Below, piece after piece: positions 6,805-7,674 of a stretch of DNA of 7,674 nt. Source of the stretch: Pirellulaceae bacterium (GTDB lineage: Bacteria; Planctomycetota; Planctomycetia; Pirellulales; Pirellulaceae); the NCBI GenBank assembly GCA_013002105.1, contig JABDKS010000396.1:1-7674 (forward strand), read 5' to 3'. The notes below the pieces were generated by a model that was given only the letters and a program-made list of their open reading frames with translations, made no database searches and was not told the DNA's origin. The position numbers and the translations under genes are program-made. The stretch's first letter is position 1; each line of letters begins with the position of its first letter.

Positions 6805-6826
6805 GTAGCGTTTGCTGAACCGCTAC
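6805..6826. repeat. Inverted repeat at the right edge of the tandem array
   Basis: GTAGCG (6805-6810) pairs with CGCTAC (6821-6826). Two more A-T pairs can form inside after one mismatch, leaving the loop GCTG. It begins a few bases after the last partial repeat unit. Confidence 0.5.
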
Positions 6827-6892
6827 CGCGAACGTGTGTCCACCACCCCACCGCTCCAAAACAAACATTCTGCATAGGAACTCTCGCTGTCA

Positions 6893-7674
6893 ATGTCCGA
6901 TGGATCCCGCGCCAATCATGGATTGAATGAAGCCCAGGCAGCAGCTGTCAGCACGCTCTCAGGTCCGATGCTGGTGTTGGCAGGAGCAGGCACCGGCAAA
7001 ACGCGAGTGGTCACGTTTCGAATCGCCAATCTTATACGCCACGGGACACCGCCGGATCGCATTCTTGCGGTCACGTTCACCAACAAAGCCGCCGGCGAGA
7101 TGAAGGAGCGAGTGGCGGAATTACTTGGCATGCAAAAGCCCAATCCGCGTCGGCGACCCAAGAAAAACGAGAAGACGCCGCCCACGCCGATGATCAGCAC
7201 CTTTCACTCGCAATGCGTGCAGATTCTTAGACGACATGCCGAAGCACTCGGCTATCCCGCCAAGTTCTCCATCTATGATCGCGGCGATCAAGAATCGCTG
7301 GCACGCGGTGTTCTCAGAGAATTACGACTGCCCGGCACGGCATTGAAACCCAGCGATCTGTTGTCGATTATCGGCGGATGGAAAAATCGGTCCGTCAAAC
7401 CAGACGCCGCCGCCGTCGAGGCGGGCACGGACAAGGAGCACTTTGCGGCGGCCGGTTACCGACGTTACCAAGCCGCTTTGGTAGCCCGAGGCGCGATGGA
7501 CTTCGATGATCTGCTGCTGCAAACTGAAGTCTTGTTTGACGAACACCCAGCGATCCGAGACGAAGAAGCGGCGAAATACGACCACGTGTTAGTCGATGAA
7601 TACCAAGACACCAACGGCAGTCAGTATCGCATCGCACGACACTTGACGATGCGACATCGAAACCTGTGTGTCGT
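6893..7674 (+). CDS. uvrD: UvrD/PcrA-type ATP-dependent 3'-5' DNA helicase, N-terminal part
   Basis: The gene is cut by the window edge after 260 codons; family members are usually 650-800 residues. The superfamily 1A motifs appear in order: Q-motif LNEAQ (11-15), Walker A AGAGTGKT (30-37), motif Ia AVTFTNKAAGEM (59-70), motif Ib TFHS (103-106), AMDFDDLL (201-208) and Walker B VDEYQDTN (234-241). This is typical of UvrD, PcrA and Rep, which unwind DNA during nucleotide-excision and mismatch repair and clear recombination or replication intermediates. UvrD/PcrA/Rep cannot be separated from this half. Between motifs Ia and Ib lies an unusual basic, Pro-rich insertion (about 80-98, QKPNPRRRPKKNEKTPPTP). 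ATG at 6893 is the start: it lies 11 residues before the Q-motif, and AGGAA (6876-6880) lies 12 bases upstream. The preceding terminator and repeat array suggest it has its own promoter. Confidence 0.96.
   Translation, partial: MSDGSRANHGLNEAQAAAVSTLSGPMLVLAGAGTGKTRVVTFRIANLIRHGTPPDRILAVTFTNKAAGEMKERVAELLGMQKPNPRRRPKKNEKTPPTPMISTFHSQCVQILRRHAEALGYPAKFSIYDRGDQESLARGVLRELRLPGTALKPSDLLSIIGGWKNRSVKPDAAAVEAGTDKEHFAAAGYRRYQAALVARGAMDFDDLLLQTEVLFDEHPAIRDEEAAKYDHVLVDEYQDTNGSQYRIARHLTMRHRNLCV

Larger units (their letters stand above)
6522..6892. other. Non-coding stretch between membrane protein and helicase
   Basis: This 371-base gap has two mutually exclusive small hairpins (6534-6554), an intrinsic terminator (6569-6603), an inverted repeat (6657-6682), a 16-bp tandem repeat array (6683-6799) and a second inverted repeat (6805-6826). 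The helicase promoter should lie between about 6800 and 6880, but I see no convincing -35/-10 pair. The short frames across the array are by-products of the repeat: its 16-base unit shifts frame each copy. Confidence 0.7.

Noticed and set aside
6395..6868. Minus-strand 157-codon frame across the repeat array, with RWPLF and GGP repeats
   Set aside because: The repetitiveness comes from the 16-bp DNA repeat. The frame also runs through the strong terminator and into the 3' end of the plus-strand membrane protein gene.

Overview
The window looks like ordinary chromosome from a planctomycete of the Rhodopirellula/Pirellulaceae type. I infer this from the moderately GC-rich, GATCG-rich composition, a secreted protein whose CxxCH haem motif sits after an N-terminal region of a kind I recall from planctomycetes, a membrane protein with the same flavour, and genes that mostly lack strong Shine-Dalgarno sites. 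No database search was possible, so the lineage is an inference. There are seven protein genes, one of them cut by the right edge. I see no rRNA, tRNA, CRISPR array, transposase or phage gene.

Left part (1-2342, plus strand): a membrane-anchored PIN-TRAM protein (YacL-like, predicted ribonuclease), a short gap with a possible weak terminator, then an exported protein with one CxxCH haem-binding site. The exported protein converges on the minus-strand cluster across a 53-54 base gap with no convincing terminator.

Centre (2343-5566, minus strand): a tight cluster transcribed in the order Gfo/Idh/MocA oxidoreductase, ispD, tyrS. There are 16 bases between the first two, and ispD and tyrS overlap by 8 bases. 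ispD serves the MEP isoprenoid route and tyrS charges tRNA-Tyr. The substrate of the oxidoreductase cannot be read from sequence, and the three share no obvious pathway, so this looks like a housekeeping operon of convenience.

Right part (5567-7674, plus strand): a divergent intergenic region, a 240-residue single-pass membrane protein of unknown function with a clean ribosome binding site, and a strong intrinsic terminator. Next comes a non-coding stretch holding a 16-bp tandem repeat array bracketed by two small inverted repeats. The window ends in the first 260 codons of a UvrD/PcrA-type superfamily 1A DNA helicase.

I did not find a convincing new multi-gene system. The least explained element is the repeat array between the terminator and the helicase gene. 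Next are the two unrecognised planctomycete-style envelope proteins and a basic insertion in the helicase.
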